Below, piece after piece: positions 45,618-54,511 of a stretch of DNA of 64,000 nt (positions within the stretch are counted from its first letter, which is position 1; each line of letters begins with the position of its first letter). A program made the position numbers and the translations under genes. This DNA comes from Natronoarchaeum rubrum (GTDB taxonomy: Archaea; Halobacteriota; Halobacteria; Halobacteriales; Natronoarchaeaceae). The notes beneath the pieces are model-generated. The model ran no database searches, was not told the DNA's origin, and saw only the letters and a list, made by a program, of their open reading frames with translations. The stretch is taken from NCBI RefSeq assembly GCF_024494695.1, contig NZ_JANHDP010000008.1:1-64000 (forward strand). Direction: 5' to 3'.

Positions 45618-46751
45618 ATGGACGAGCTGTCAGATCGGATCGATCCCGCCCGGGCGTGGGTCGCGGTCGCCGGGGCGATCACCACCCTCCTCGTGCTCGG
45701 CTCCGCCCTCTTTCCGAGCCGCGTCTACGCCGGCTTCCTCTGGCGGTACTACTGGGGCCCCGTGGTCGCGGACGGCACCCGCGGCGCGGAGTGTGCGGTC
45801 CGCCACAACGGCGAGACGACGTTTTACGGCTCGGTGGCGCAGTGTCAGGAAGCCGCCGGCTACGCGGCGACGCCGGGGTACACGACCGTCTCGACGGTCA
45901 CGTACGCGCTGGTGCTCGTGTTCATGCTCGTCGGCGTCTACCTGCTGATCAAGCGGCTGGACTTCGACTACTCCCCGGCGACGTTCTACGCGCTCGTCCC
46001 GTTCGTGTTCTTCGGCGGGGCGCTCCGGGTCGTCGAGGACGTCAGCGTCGCCGTCGGGCCCGACTCGCCGGTGGCGATCCCGTTCCCCTTCAGCGCGCTG
46101 TTCATCAGCCCCTTCATCTACTTTACCGTGTTCTTCGTGACGCTGTCGGGGGTGCTCGGCGGCATCGCACTCGCTCGGCGCGGCGTCGTCGAGCGCTTTC
46201 AGGTGCCCCTCGCGGCGGTCGGCGCCGTCGTCCTCACGATGACGCTGGCGTGGCTGGCGTACGCGGTCCAGGCTACCGACGTGGTCGGCTTCAACGCCAT
46301 CGTCCCGCTGGTCACGCTCGGCGGCGCGACGCTGTTGGCCGGCGCGACCTGGGTGGTGATCGAGCAGTTCGCGCCCCACATCAATCGCGGCACCGGCTAC
46401 ATGGGGCTGGTGATCATCTGGGGCCACCTCGTCGACGGCATCGCCAACGTGCTGAGTCTCGATTTCGGGCCGGAACTGGGACTGCCCGCCTACGGCCCGA
46501 AACACGTCGTCAACGGGTTCATCCACAACTTCACGCCGAAGGTTCAGCCGGCGTGGCTGACCGAAACGATCGGCGGAACCTGGCCGTTCATCGTCGTCAA
46601 GCTGGCGGCCGCGGTGTTCGTCGTCTGGGTGTTCGACGAACGGATCTTCGACGAGAGTCCGGGCTACGCGCTGCTGTTGCTGGTGACCGTGCTGGCAGTC
46701 GGTCTCGGACCGGGATCGCGCGACTTCCTGCGCGCGACGCTCGGCATCTGA
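45618..46751 (+). CDS. DUF63-family membrane protein
   Basis: 377 residues with eight to ten membrane helices. DUF63 hallmarks include FYALVPFVFFGGALRVVEDV, SPFIYFTVFFVTLSGVLGG and WGHLVDGIANVLSLDFGPEL. The family is archaeal and uncharacterised. A Cys-containing outer loop near residues 55-80 (AECAVRHNGETTFYGSVAQC) is unusual for halophile proteins and could form a disulphide. It ends 28 bases before the convergent zinc microprotein gene. Confidence 0.88.
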   Translation: MDELSDRIDPARAWVAVAGAITTLLVLGSALFPSRVYAGFLWRYYWGPVVADGTRGAECAVRHNGETTFYGSVAQCQEAAGYAATPGYTTVSTVTYALVLVFMLVGVYLLIKRLDFDYSPATFYALVPFVFFGGALRVVEDVSVAVGPDSPVAIPFPFSALFISPFIYFTVFFVTLSGVLGGIALARRGVVERFQVPLAAVGAVVLTMTLAWLAYAVQATDVVGFNAIVPLVTLGGATLLAGATWVVIEQFAPHINRGTGYMGLVIIWGHLVDGIANVLSLDFGPELGLPAYGPKHVVNGFIHNFTPKVQPAWLTETIGGTWPFIVVKLAAAVFVVWVFDERIFDESPGYALLLLVTVLAVGLGPGSRDFLRATLGI

Positions 46752-46779
46752 ACGGCGACCGCTCGTTCGGACGCCGCCC

Positions 46780-46950
46780 TCAACTGACTCTGTTCAGCGT
46801 CTGCTCGGGGAAGTACCGCCCACCGCAGTCGACGCACTCGGCCACCGGGACGGTCTCGGCGACGTCGACGTCGAGCGCGGCGCCGGCGATCGTCCGCTGA
46901 GTCAGGTCGCCCCCGCAGGTCGCACAGGGGAGATCGAATTCGGTCGTCAC
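46780..46950 (-). CDS. 56-residue zinc-ribbon microprotein (MqsA/YgiT N-domain-like)
   Basis: GTG start. Two CxxC knuckles, LPCATCGGDL and AECVDCGGRY, enclose a 30-residue beta region, and the end reads FPEQTLNRVS. The arrangement (CxxC, T..., VPV, CxxCG, YFPE) resembles the zinc domain of YgiT/MqsA-type antitoxins. No HTH half and no toxin are adjacent, so this may instead be a free-standing small CPxCG-type protein. A promoter-like AATTATAC at about 46980-46987 allows a leader of about seven bases. The YcaO gene ends 113 bases upstream on the same strand. Confidence 0.75.
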   Translation of the reverse strand: MTTEFDLPCATCGGDLTQRTIAGAALDVDVAETVPVAECVDCGGRYFPEQTLNRVS

Positions 46951-47063
46951 GGTCGCCTCTCCCCCTCGATTATCCCATTCATGCGTATAATTGCCACACC
47001 ACGTAATCTAACGGCGGACGGGATCTTAAAACTACAGCGTTGCGGGGGTCCGAAGCCCGTCGA

Positions 47064-48782
47064 TCAGGGATACGGATGCAGCCGCCGATCGAGCCGCGGT
47101 TCGAACCCGAGATCGTCGGGCACCGAGCGAGCGCGCTCGCCGAAGAACGAGTCGCCGGTAAAGAGCGGCTGGGCCGACGGCGCGAGCACGCGGACGACCT
47201 CGAAGCCGACGGCGTCGAGATCACGGGGCGTCAGGCGGACGCCGTAGGGCGTCAGGCCGGCGTCGGTCGCGCGCTCAACGACGGCGTCGAGTTCGGCGGC
47301 GCCCGTCGGCGCCTCGTCCGGGCCGACCGAGTCGGCGGGAATCGGCCCGCCGGCGTCGAGGAACGACCGAGCTTCCTCGGGAAACTCGGCGTACGCGCCG
47401 ATCGCGCCGCTCTGCTCGGCCGCGTCGTCGGGCCCCATCGAGCGCAGCTCCATCCAGTTCTGGAGCGCCTCGGCGAGGGCGCCCCGCGCCGCCGCGACCG
47501 GATCGAGGTCGGCGTCCGAACCGACGGCGAAGCGGGGCCACTCGCCCTCGCGGTGGACGGCGACGGCGACGACGGGAACGTCGACGTCTTGCGTGACCAG
47601 CAGCGGCGTCACCGAGAGCCCCTCGCCGGCGGCGCGGCGCGCGAGCGCGTCGAACCCTTCGTCGTCGATCGCCAGTTCGAGCGGCTCGAACGTCGAGTAC
47701 CACGCCAGCATCGTCGCGTCGCGCTCGATCACCTCGTACAGTCCCGAGAGCACCGCGTCGGCGGTCGAAGCGCCGAGGCCGAGCCCGGTCGTGATCGACG
47801 GCCCGAACCGGCGTTCCGGCGGCGGGAAGACGGCCTTCTCGGCAGGCAACGTCGCCGAGTCGCCGCTCGCCAGTTCCTCGCCCTCGATCCAGGGGAGGGG
47901 CTCGGCGGGATCGGCGTCGACGCCGTCGGGCAGGACGAACGCCGCGGGCGGAACGGCGTCGTCGAGCTCTGCGGGCGGAGCGCGCTCGAACTCGTCGGTC
48001 CGGTAGACGGCCGCGCCGTACCGCTCCAGGGCTTCCCCCAGCGCCTTCATGAACGCCGGGTTCCAGTCGTCGTCGACGCCGGCGGCCTGGGAGGGCGCGC
48101 TCGCGTCGCTGAACCCGTCGGTCGCGGCGAGCTGTGCGAGGTAGTACGGCGCCGGGAACGACTCGATCTCGCCGACCGAGCGGACGATCCCGACGCGCTC
48201 GTCGAGCGCGCGCTCGGCCCGCGTGAGGGCGTCCTCGACGGAGAGCGACTCGTCGTCGCGTCCGAGCGAGCGGTCCGGGCCGTCCTGCTGGCACTCGCAG
48301 TTCGGGACCGGCAGAAACTCGCGGCGGTGGTGTGGAAGTTCGACGACGCCCCCCAGAACGGTCGACTCCTCGCCCGACAGCAGGGCGACCAGTTCGCGGC
48401 CCGCGAGGGCGCCGGCCATGCGCACCGCGGCGCGATCCGCGCTCGGTTCGACCGGATCGTCCTCGGCGTTCGCCGCGACGCGGGTCCGCAGGCAGTCGTG
48501 ACAGCCCGTCGAAGGGGCATAGCCCGCGACGGCAGCGTCAAGTTCGGCGACGCCGCGGCCGCCGACGCCGCCGACCTCGATCGAGAGCCACGGCGTGTTC
48601 CCGGCGAGGGCGGCGGTGTTCGCTCGCTCGAACGTCTCGGCGCCCGCGAGGTCGCAGACGACCGCGACGTCGGCCGCCTCAATCTCGCCGGCCGAGGCCG
48701 ACCGGGCCTGTACGTCCACGTCGTCGAGCGCGGCCTCCACGGCACCGACGGCGGGGCCGGATCCGACGATAACAACGTCCAT
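47064..48782 (-). CDS. YcaO-domain protein with N-terminal docking domain
   Basis: 572 residues. Residues 1-165 form a Rossmann-like docking domain (MDVVIVGSGPAVGAVEAALD; GCHDCLRTRV with paired Cys; PNCECQQDG), as in YcaO proteins that modify peptides. Residues 175-560 are the ATP-binding YcaO core: LGEALERYGAAVYR, STADAVLSGLYEVIERDATM (E/R nucleotide ligands) and AARGALAEALQNWMELRSMG. The protein ends RRLHPYP; a proline-rich C-terminus marks azoline-forming YcaOs, though the full PxPxP is not present. Members make thiazoles, thioamides or, with TfuA, thioglycine in McrA. No precursor peptide, dehydrogenase or TfuA gene is nearby. Confidence 0.88.
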   Translation of the reverse strand: MDVVIVGSGPAVGAVEAALDDVDVQARSASAGEIEAADVAVVCDLAGAETFERANTAALAGNTPWLSIEVGGVGGRGVAELDAAVAGYAPSTGCHDCLRTRVAANAEDDPVEPSADRAAVRMAGALAGRELVALLSGEESTVLGGVVELPHHRREFLPVPNCECQQDGPDRSLGRDDESLSVEDALTRAERALDERVGIVRSVGEIESFPAPYYLAQLAATDGFSDASAPSQAAGVDDDWNPAFMKALGEALERYGAAVYRTDEFERAPPAELDDAVPPAAFVLPDGVDADPAEPLPWIEGEELASGDSATLPAEKAVFPPPERRFGPSITTGLGLGASTADAVLSGLYEVIERDATMLAWYSTFEPLELAIDDEGFDALARRAAGEGLSVTPLLVTQDVDVPVVAVAVHREGEWPRFAVGSDADLDPVAAARGALAEALQNWMELRSMGPDDAAEQSGAIGAYAEFPEEARSFLDAGGPIPADSVGPDEAPTGAAELDAVVERATDAGLTPYGVRLTPRDLDAVGFEVVRVLAPSAQPLFTGDSFFGERARSVPDDLGFEPRLDRRLHPYP

Positions 48783-48918
48783 GCCAGTGTCTCCGTCGGT
48801 ACGCCGGTAAAAGGGTCGGAATCGTCGCGCGCGCGCCTGGCTCGTCGGCCGCCGGACGCGCTGCCCGAGCGCTATCGCTCGCGATCGGGAGAGTAGAAGA
48901 ATCGAGCCGCAGACCGCT

Positions 48919-49737
48919 TCAGTTGAGGATCGACTGGGCCGTCGTCGCGAGTTGGCCGTTGTCGGCGTCGGTCAGGCGGTCGTCGCCGAGCTTGAGGCGC
49001 AGACGCGGGCGGCCGACGTCGATCGGCACCTTCTCCGTGTCGATCAGGCCCATATCTTCGAGCTTGGTCTTCGTTCGGGAGAACGTCGCCTTGCTGGCGA
49101 TGCCGACGTCCTCGCCCCACTTGCTGATGTCGTACAGCAACGCCTCGTTCTTGGCGGCGACCAGCAGGCTGATCGTCACCTCGTCGAGGCCGTCGCCGTC
49201 ACCGCGGGCGGTTTCGAGCGAGTCGAGGATGTTCGTGAAGTCGTCCTCGGCTTCCGGGCTGATCTCCTCGGAGAGCGTCTCGCGAACGCGCGTGATCGGC
49301 GGCGTGCGGAGATTGTACTCGTCGGCGCTCTCCCAGCGGCTCTGGTAGGAATCGTGAGCCGACTCAACGAACCCGTCGTCGTCGGAGACGAGGCCGCCGA
49401 CCTGGTTGCCGGCGTCGACCAGCGCGACGACGGCGTCGGCCGTCAGCGCCAGCGAGTTCCCGGGCGGCGACTCCGTCGTTCGTAGTTCGAGCACGCCGGC
49501 GTCGACGAGGTCGGCCGTGTTGCTCGCGACGATGAAGTCGTCCATCACGTCCTTGAGCGTCCGCTCGTCGGCGAGCAGTCGGACCAGCGGCCGGTCGTCG
49601 TCGAACGCCGTCGCCACGTCGACGAACGACTCGATCGCTTCCCGCGACGGGTTCACGAGAAACAGCTCGTCGTCGGCGTCGGCCAGCAGTTCCCGGAGGA
49701 TATCGTCAAGTTGCCTGTCGAGTAAATTTGAATTCAT
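48919..49737 (-). CDS. tbsP: TbsP-like transcriptional regulator (DUF5821)
   Basis: 272 residues. N-terminal alpha/beta domain (DRQLDDILRELLADADDELF, SREAIESFVDVATAFDDDRP, PLVRLLADERTLKDVM) and C-terminal winged helix (ISLLVAAKNEALLYDISKWG, EDVGIASKATFSRTKTKLED, MGLIDTEKVPIDVGRPRLRL). In Haloferax, TbsP works with TrmB to control glyceraldehyde-3-phosphate metabolism genes. The identification is by recollection of domain plan, so moderately sure. ATG 49737 (MNSNLLDRQ) is chosen; an AAAATTAAG box lies about 32 bases upstream. Confidence 0.78.
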   Translation of the reverse strand: MNSNLLDRQLDDILRELLADADDELFLVNPSREAIESFVDVATAFDDDRPLVRLLADERTLKDVMDDFIVASNTADLVDAGVLELRTTESPPGNSLALTADAVVALVDAGNQVGGLVSDDDGFVESAHDSYQSRWESADEYNLRTPPITRVRETLSEEISPEAEDDFTNILDSLETARGDGDGLDEVTISLLVAAKNEALLYDISKWGEDVGIASKATFSRTKTKLEDMGLIDTEKVPIDVGRPRLRLKLGDDRLTDADNGQLATTAQSILN

Positions 49738-49924
49738 CTCTGGGTACAGCTGAGGACCGGTTAACACTTAATTTTATTGGCCGCAATCAAGGCAGATGTT
49801 TCATTCGTTTATATTATCCGAACAATGATTAAGCATCGGCGGAGGGGAGCCCGCCGGGAGTTTTCGTCTGCTAAACCGAGAGGAGGGAAAGAATGAAGTG
49901 ATATTACTTCCAAAAAATCTGATA

Positions 49925-50023
49925 ATGAGTCACACAGAGCGCGTCCGTCGACCGAGAGCGGAGGTCGACCAGCGGCGACCGGCGACCGGCGCGGCCGGCG
50001 GCAGCGCCTACACCGGACCCTGA
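49925..50023 (+). CDS. Candidate 32-residue leaderless peptide gene
   Basis: ATG 49925 to TGA 50021. Sequence starts MSHTERVRRPRAEVDQRRPA and continues TGAAGGSAYTGP. It follows a GATATTAC box by about 22 bases, compatible with a leaderless transcript. It is basic, unlike most halophile proteins, so it may be chance. It sits in the otherwise gene-free 49738-50098 stretch, whose AT-rich start (TTTATATTATCC near 49809) likely holds promoters. No modifiable Cys is present, so it is a poor YcaO substrate. Confidence 0.3.
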   Translation: MSHTERVRRPRAEVDQRRPATGAAGGSAYTGP

Positions 50024-50098
50024 TCGACGGTCTCGGGCGTAGTGACGAAACGGGAACGCGCGAGACTGCGACGGTGCGTCGAAAAGCAGGTCGACCGT

Positions 50099-50395
50099 TC
50101 AGACGACGACCTCGTCGGCGCCGTCGTCCTCTCGCGGACGGAGTCGCTCGATGATGTCGTTGATCAGCACCACGTCCCCCACGGAGCGAACCCAGCGGTA
50201 GGGAATCAACACGCCGCGGGAGTCGCCCACGTACCCCGAGAACAGTTCCGGGTTCAGTTCGTGGAGCGCGAGCCCGGTCACCTTCTGGTTGTCGAGGTTC
50301 AGGCGAACGTCCTCCACTTCTCCGACGAACACCCCGTTGTTCGAGTACACTTCCCTGCCGACGAGGGCGGTGATCTCCTCAGATGTCGTCTCCAT
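50099..50395 (-). CDS. PRC-barrel domain protein, possibly CdpB-like
   Basis: 98 residues. PRC-barrel signature: EITALVGREVYSNNGVFVGE, VEDVRLNLDNQKVTGLALHE, GVLIPYRWVRSVGDVVLIND. Small stand-alone PRC-barrel proteins of haloarchaea include the cell-division proteins CdpB1 and CdpB2, which link to SepF and CdpA; this protein's size and conserved IPYRWVRSVGDVVLI strand fit that group, but which paralog cannot be told. A GTTAAGTTT box about 32 bases upstream suggests a short leader. Confidence 0.85.
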   Translation of the reverse strand: METTSEEITALVGREVYSNNGVFVGEVEDVRLNLDNQKVTGLALHELNPELFSGYVGDSRGVLIPYRWVRSVGDVVLINDIIERLRPREDDGADEVVV

Positions 50396-50463
50396 GTACT
50401 GGCCAAGTGAAGGTGGAAACTTAACTCTTAGTCAGACGCGCAACGATCCGCGCCACGGGGCGA

Positions 50464-50667
50464 TCAGTTCCGGTCGGGCAACAGGTGGCTCACGTCGTGA
50501 TCGCCGAGCCGCAACTCGGCGTCGTCGTCGACGCCGTCGCGAAGGATCCCGCCGAGTTCGACGAGTCGGTCGCGCAGTTCGTCGGGTTCTCCGAGGGCCT
50601 CGTCGTGCTCGTCGAGCAGTCGAATCGCGGCGACGACGGTGTCGTAGTGGTACCGGTGTGCGTCCAT
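50464..50667 (-). CDS. Small helical haloarchaeal protein
   Basis: 67 residues, function unknown. Reads MDAHRYHYDTVVAAIRLLDE, then HDEALGEPDELRDRLVELGG and ends HDVSHLLPDRN. Mostly alpha-helical and acidic with typical halophile composition. It lies 68 bases upstream of the PRC-barrel gene on the same strand and could be co-transcribed. No clear promoter box was found. Confidence 0.65.
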   Translation of the reverse strand: MDAHRYHYDTVVAAIRLLDEHDEALGEPDELRDRLVELGGILRDGVDDDAELRLGDHDVSHLLPDRN

Positions 50668-50785
50668 CGAATCGAGGTTCGGCGACGCCGCTCTTGAGCG
50701 CGACGATCCGCGGAGCGTCGGGGCGACCCGACGGTGGGACTCGGACGGGGCCGGCGACTAAGTGCGGCGTCCCGGAACAGGACGT

Positions 50786-51313
50786 ATGGGCGACGCCGAG
50801 CGAGACTCGTCGCGATCGGGCGCCGGGCAGTCGAGTGCCGACCCGTCACGGTCGGGCGCGAGCGCCGAGTCCGGCGGTGACGACGGGGCCGGGAGCGCGG
50901 TCAGCGTGTCGCCGCCGACGCGCGACGACGCGAGCGGCTACGGGCTGGGGCTGACGATCGTCGGCGCCGTCCTTCTGGCGCTGGGCTACTACGGCGTCCT
51001 CGCGGTCCGCGAGAGCGGCGAGTTCGGACGGGCCGTCCCCGAACCGTTCTACTTCCTCGCGATCGCGGTGCTGTTCGTCCTCGAACTGCTCAACAGCCGC
51101 CGACTCGGCGCCGTCGCGCTGGCCAGGGCGCTGGCGTTCGCCGCGGTGTACGGTACGCTCGTCGTCTTCGCCGTGGAGGGCGGAGCCGCGCTCTGGGCCG
51201 CTCCCGAGATCGCGCTCGAGGGCTACGGGGGCGTGACGGTGTTGGCCGGCGCGCTGGTCGTCTCGGCGCTGGCGTACGTCGGGTACCTGACCGTCGTCGA
51301 CCGGGACGGGTAG
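50786..51313 (+). CDS. Four-helix membrane protein with disordered head
   Basis: 175 residues. The first 55 are Ser/Asp/Gly-rich and disordered. Four membrane helices follow: LGLTIVGAVLLALGYYGVLA, PFYFLAIAVLFVLELLNS, ALARALAFAAVYGTLVVFAV and VLAGALVVSALAYVGYLTVV. No functional motif recognised. A CTAAGTG promoter-like box is at 50758-50764, 28 bases before the ATG. Confidence 0.68.
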   Translation: MGDAERDSSRSGAGQSSADPSRSGASAESGGDDGAGSAVSVSPPTRDDASGYGLGLTIVGAVLLALGYYGVLAVRESGEFGRAVPEPFYFLAIAVLFVLELLNSRRLGAVALARALAFAAVYGTLVVFAVEGGAALWAAPEIALEGYGGVTVLAGALVVSALAYVGYLTVVDRDG

Positions 51314-51432
51314 GGCACCGACGGTAGCGCGCCGCGTCGTTCGAGTTGATCGGCAATCGAACGAGACTATCACGACAAAAATAGATTATAGACCGAATAA
51401 CAAACCCGTCCGGACGGGAATGGCTCTCTGCC

Positions 51433-54018
51433 ATGCCACACGACAATGACGGTCACGACGAGGCATCGAAAGCGGACGCGTCGCGGCGAACGTTCATGAA
51501 GGCGACGGGGGCGGCGACGGCGACGGCGGCGATCGGCGCCGGCGAGGCCGCCGCGGGCGGCGACGACCACGAAGACGACGTAGACGAACTGCTCGACTCG
51601 CTATCGCTCGAACAGAAGGCCGCCCAGATGACGCAGGTCGCGATCGGGACGTTCGACCCCGATTCGGACGCGATCCCGGATAGCTTCGGCGTCGACACGC
51701 TCGGCGAGTACTTCTCGAAGCTCGGCGTCGGGTCGATCCTCTCGGGAGGCGCCGAACCGCCGAGCTTCGACGCCCAGACGGTCGTCGAAGGGATCAACGA
51801 CCTTCAGGCGTACAACCTCGAACACGCCGACCACGGGATTCCGTTCCTCTACGGCGTCGACGCGACCCACGGCAACGTCCTACTGGAGGGCGCGACGTCG
51901 CTGCCCCAGCGACTGAACATGGGGTCGACGCGGGATCCGGAACTCGTCGCCGAAGCCGAGCGCCACACGAGCGACGCCACGGCGGCGATGGGCGCCCACT
52001 GGACGTTCGCGCCGACGACAGATCTCCAGCGCGACCCGCGCTGGGGCCGGTTCTTCGAGGGGATCAGCGAGGATCCGAAGTTAGAGGGCGACGTCTCGCG
52101 TGCGCGCGCTCGAGCGCTGGAGGACGACGACCGGATGGCCGCCTGCGTCAAGCACTTCGGCGCGTACTCGATCCCGAACAACGGCAACGATCGGGCGCCG
52201 GCGTCGACGTCGATGCGGGATCTCCGGACGAACCTATTCCCGCCGTATCAGGAGGCGCTGGAGACCGAACCCGGCACGGTGATGGTCAACAGCGGCGCGG
52301 TCAACGGCAAGCCCGCCCACGCCTCCCACTGGCTGCTAACCGAGGTGCTCCGCGAGCGCTACGGGTTCGAGGGGCTGATCCTCTCGGACTGGGACGACCT
52401 CTATCGGATGCTCTCGAACCACGACTACGCGCCCGACTTCCGGACCGCGACGAAGGAGGCGATCAACGCGGGCGTGGACATGTACATGATCGGCAACGGC
52501 GGCACCGCGCCGGGGCCGGTCCAGTTCATCGATACCGTCGTGAGCCTGGTCGAGGACGGCGAGATCCCGATGGAGCGCGTCGACGACGCGGTCCGGCGGA
52601 TCCTCGAGCTGAAGGTCGATCTGGGCCTGTTCGAGGAGCCCACCGTCGACGAGTCCCGCATCGGGGGCGCCCTCGGCGGCGCACAGGAGGCCTCCGAGCA
52701 GCTCGCCAAGGAGTCGATGGTCCTGCTGGAGAACGGCGACGAGACGCTCCCGCTGTCGGGCGACGAGGACGTGCTGCTGACCGGCCCCGGCGTCGACGGG
52801 AACGGCAACAACACCCGGGCGCTGATGCAACACGGCGGCTGGTCGCTGGGCTGGCAGGGCCCGAGCGCGGGCGGCCCCTACCCGCGCCAGAACCTGCTCG
52901 TCGACGAGCTGGAGAGCCGCGTCGACGACCTGACCCACGTCCCCACGACCTACGAGAACTCGACGTGGTGGGCCGGCCAGGGCGACGGCCAGAACCAGCA
53001 GAGCGACGAGAACGGGAACTTCGACTTCACCGACGAGCAGGAAGCCGACGTCCGGTCGGCCGCGCCGGACGCCGACGCCGTCGTCGTCGTGATCGGCGAG
53101 GGGTGTCACAACGAGGGGTTCGGCGACCGCGACGAGCTCGTCCTCGACGAGGCCCAGCAGGAACTCGTCGACGTCGTCGACGAGGAGACCGACAACGACA
53201 CGCCCGTCGTCGGCGTCATGCTCGCCGGCGCGCCCCGCGGCGAGTCCGAGACGTTCGATCAGCTCGACGCTCTCCTGTTCGCCGGTGAACCCGGCAGCGA
53301 CGGCGGCGTCGCCATCGCGGAGACGCTCGTCGGCGAGTACAACCCCTCGGGCAAGCTCGCCTTCAGCTGGCCCCGGAACCCCGGAACGCCAGTCGGAACG
53401 GTCCCGATGCCGTACAACCGCTACCCGCCGACGTCGACGGGCGCGACCGACAACACCCCGCTGTACGAGTTCGGCCATGGGCTGAGCTACACCGACTTCG
53501 AATACTCGAACCTCTCGGTGACCCCCAGTTCGGTCAAAGACCCCGCCAAGGCCGAGACGGTGACGGTCAGCGTCGACGTCGAGAACACCGGGGACGTGGC
53601 CGGCGAGCACGTCGTCGAGGTGTTCAACACCCAGTCCTACGGCTCGGTGCTCCAGCCGCTCCGCCGACTGCTGGGCTACGAGCGGATCCACCTCGACGCC
53701 GGAGAGACTCAAACCGTGAAGATGGAGGCCGACCTCTCGGCGCTGGAGGTCGTACCCGGCGACGTGCCTGCTATTCAAGCCAAGATCGTCGAGCCGGGCG
53801 ACTACGAGCTCTCGGTCGGCGATCTGACGTCGACGCTGACGATCAAGAGTGCCGGGTCGATCACCGGCAACGGCCCGCTGGTGAGCCTCTACGACACTGA
53901 CGACGACGGCCACATCACCGGGAAGGACATTCGAGAGCTTCTCGGGAACGTCTGGAAGGACGACGATCACGGGCGAGGCAAAAAGAAGGGCCACGACAAG
54001 GGACACGGACACGACTGA
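51433..54018 (+). CDS. Tat-exported glycoside hydrolase family 3 enzyme with EF-hand-like tail
   Basis: 861 residues. Twin-arginine signal (SRRTFMKATGAATATAAIGA, about 17-37). GH3 N-domain (50-420): GVDATHGNVLLEGAT, KHFGAY (substrate-binding Lys-His), and nucleophile Asp in LILSDWDD near 319. GH3 C-domain (440-660) has GEGCHNEGFGDRDEL, where a Glu could be the acid/base, and a fibronectin-III-like domain (TVSVDVENTGDVAGEHVVEV, 700-790). A single calcium-loop (DTDDDGHITGKD, about 822-833) resembles half a dockerin, before a His/Lys/Asp tail. It likely releases glucose or xylose from beta-glycosides outside the cell. Stands alone. Confidence 0.93.
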   Translation: MPHDNDGHDEASKADASRRTFMKATGAATATAAIGAGEAAAGGDDHEDDVDELLDSLSLEQKAAQMTQVAIGTFDPDSDAIPDSFGVDTLGEYFSKLGVGSILSGGAEPPSFDAQTVVEGINDLQAYNLEHADHGIPFLYGVDATHGNVLLEGATSLPQRLNMGSTRDPELVAEAERHTSDATAAMGAHWTFAPTTDLQRDPRWGRFFEGISEDPKLEGDVSRARARALEDDDRMAACVKHFGAYSIPNNGNDRAPASTSMRDLRTNLFPPYQEALETEPGTVMVNSGAVNGKPAHASHWLLTEVLRERYGFEGLILSDWDDLYRMLSNHDYAPDFRTATKEAINAGVDMYMIGNGGTAPGPVQFIDTVVSLVEDGEIPMERVDDAVRRILELKVDLGLFEEPTVDESRIGGALGGAQEASEQLAKESMVLLENGDETLPLSGDEDVLLTGPGVDGNGNNTRALMQHGGWSLGWQGPSAGGPYPRQNLLVDELESRVDDLTHVPTTYENSTWWAGQGDGQNQQSDENGNFDFTDEQEADVRSAAPDADAVVVVIGEGCHNEGFGDRDELVLDEAQQELVDVVDEETDNDTPVVGVMLAGAPRGESETFDQLDALLFAGEPGSDGGVAIAETLVGEYNPSGKLAFSWPRNPGTPVGTVPMPYNRYPPTSTGATDNTPLYEFGHGLSYTDFEYSNLSVTPSSVKDPAKAETVTVSVDVENTGDVAGEHVVEVFNTQSYGSVLQPLRRLLGYERIHLDAGETQTVKMEADLSALEVVPGDVPAIQAKIVEPGDYELSVGDLTSTLTIKSAGSITGNGPLVSLYDTDDDGHITGKDIRELLGNVWKDDDHGRGKKKGHDKGHGHD

Positions 54019-54211
54019 GCGATCGGTGGTAGCCTGCTCTCGACGCCGGTCCGGCGACGAAGAACGACGCCGTCGCCGGTTCGATTCGGACGCCGCTCTA
54101 CCGGTCGTCCCCGCGGGACGCCGTCGGACGGGCCGTGTAACTCCGATCCTCAAACAATTACTCGCAGTGAAATTGTGGGCTATTAATTAGGTAAGATACG
54201 CTACTGACCAC

Positions 54212-54448
54212 ATGGCGATTTCTCAACGCCAGAGCGAGGTCGTCGGTGATCAGCGCCTGCAGCGGGGACCCGAGGGGAACGATCCCGAATATCTCTGTTT
54301 GCGCTGCGGTGGCGCCCGAGTAGAGTTCGTCGGGACCGACCGGTCGCCGGCCTACGCCTGTCCGAACTGCCGGCGGACACACACGATCGACGGCGAGCGG
54401 TACGAACCGCCCGAAGTTCGGCAGTACTCGCACCGATATTCGGACTGA
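54212..54448 (+). CDS. 78-residue zinc-ribbon protein
   Basis: CxxC pairs YLCLRCGGAR and YACPNCRRTH form one zinc ribbon; between them lies FVGTDRSPA. The tail GERYEPPEVRQYSHRYSD is polar. A TATTAATTAGG box at 54181-54191 is about 28 bases before the ATG, so the message is leaderless. Similar proteins are common in haloarchaea; function unknown. Confidence 0.8.
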   Translation: MAISQRQSEVVGDQRLQRGPEGNDPEYLCLRCGGARVEFVGTDRSPAYACPNCRRTHTIDGERYEPPEVRQYSHRYSD

Positions 54449-54511
54449 GCCGACGCCGCGTCGCGACATCCTTTCGCCACTGACCCGGCCGCACGGCGGC
54501 TGGGCGGTCGG

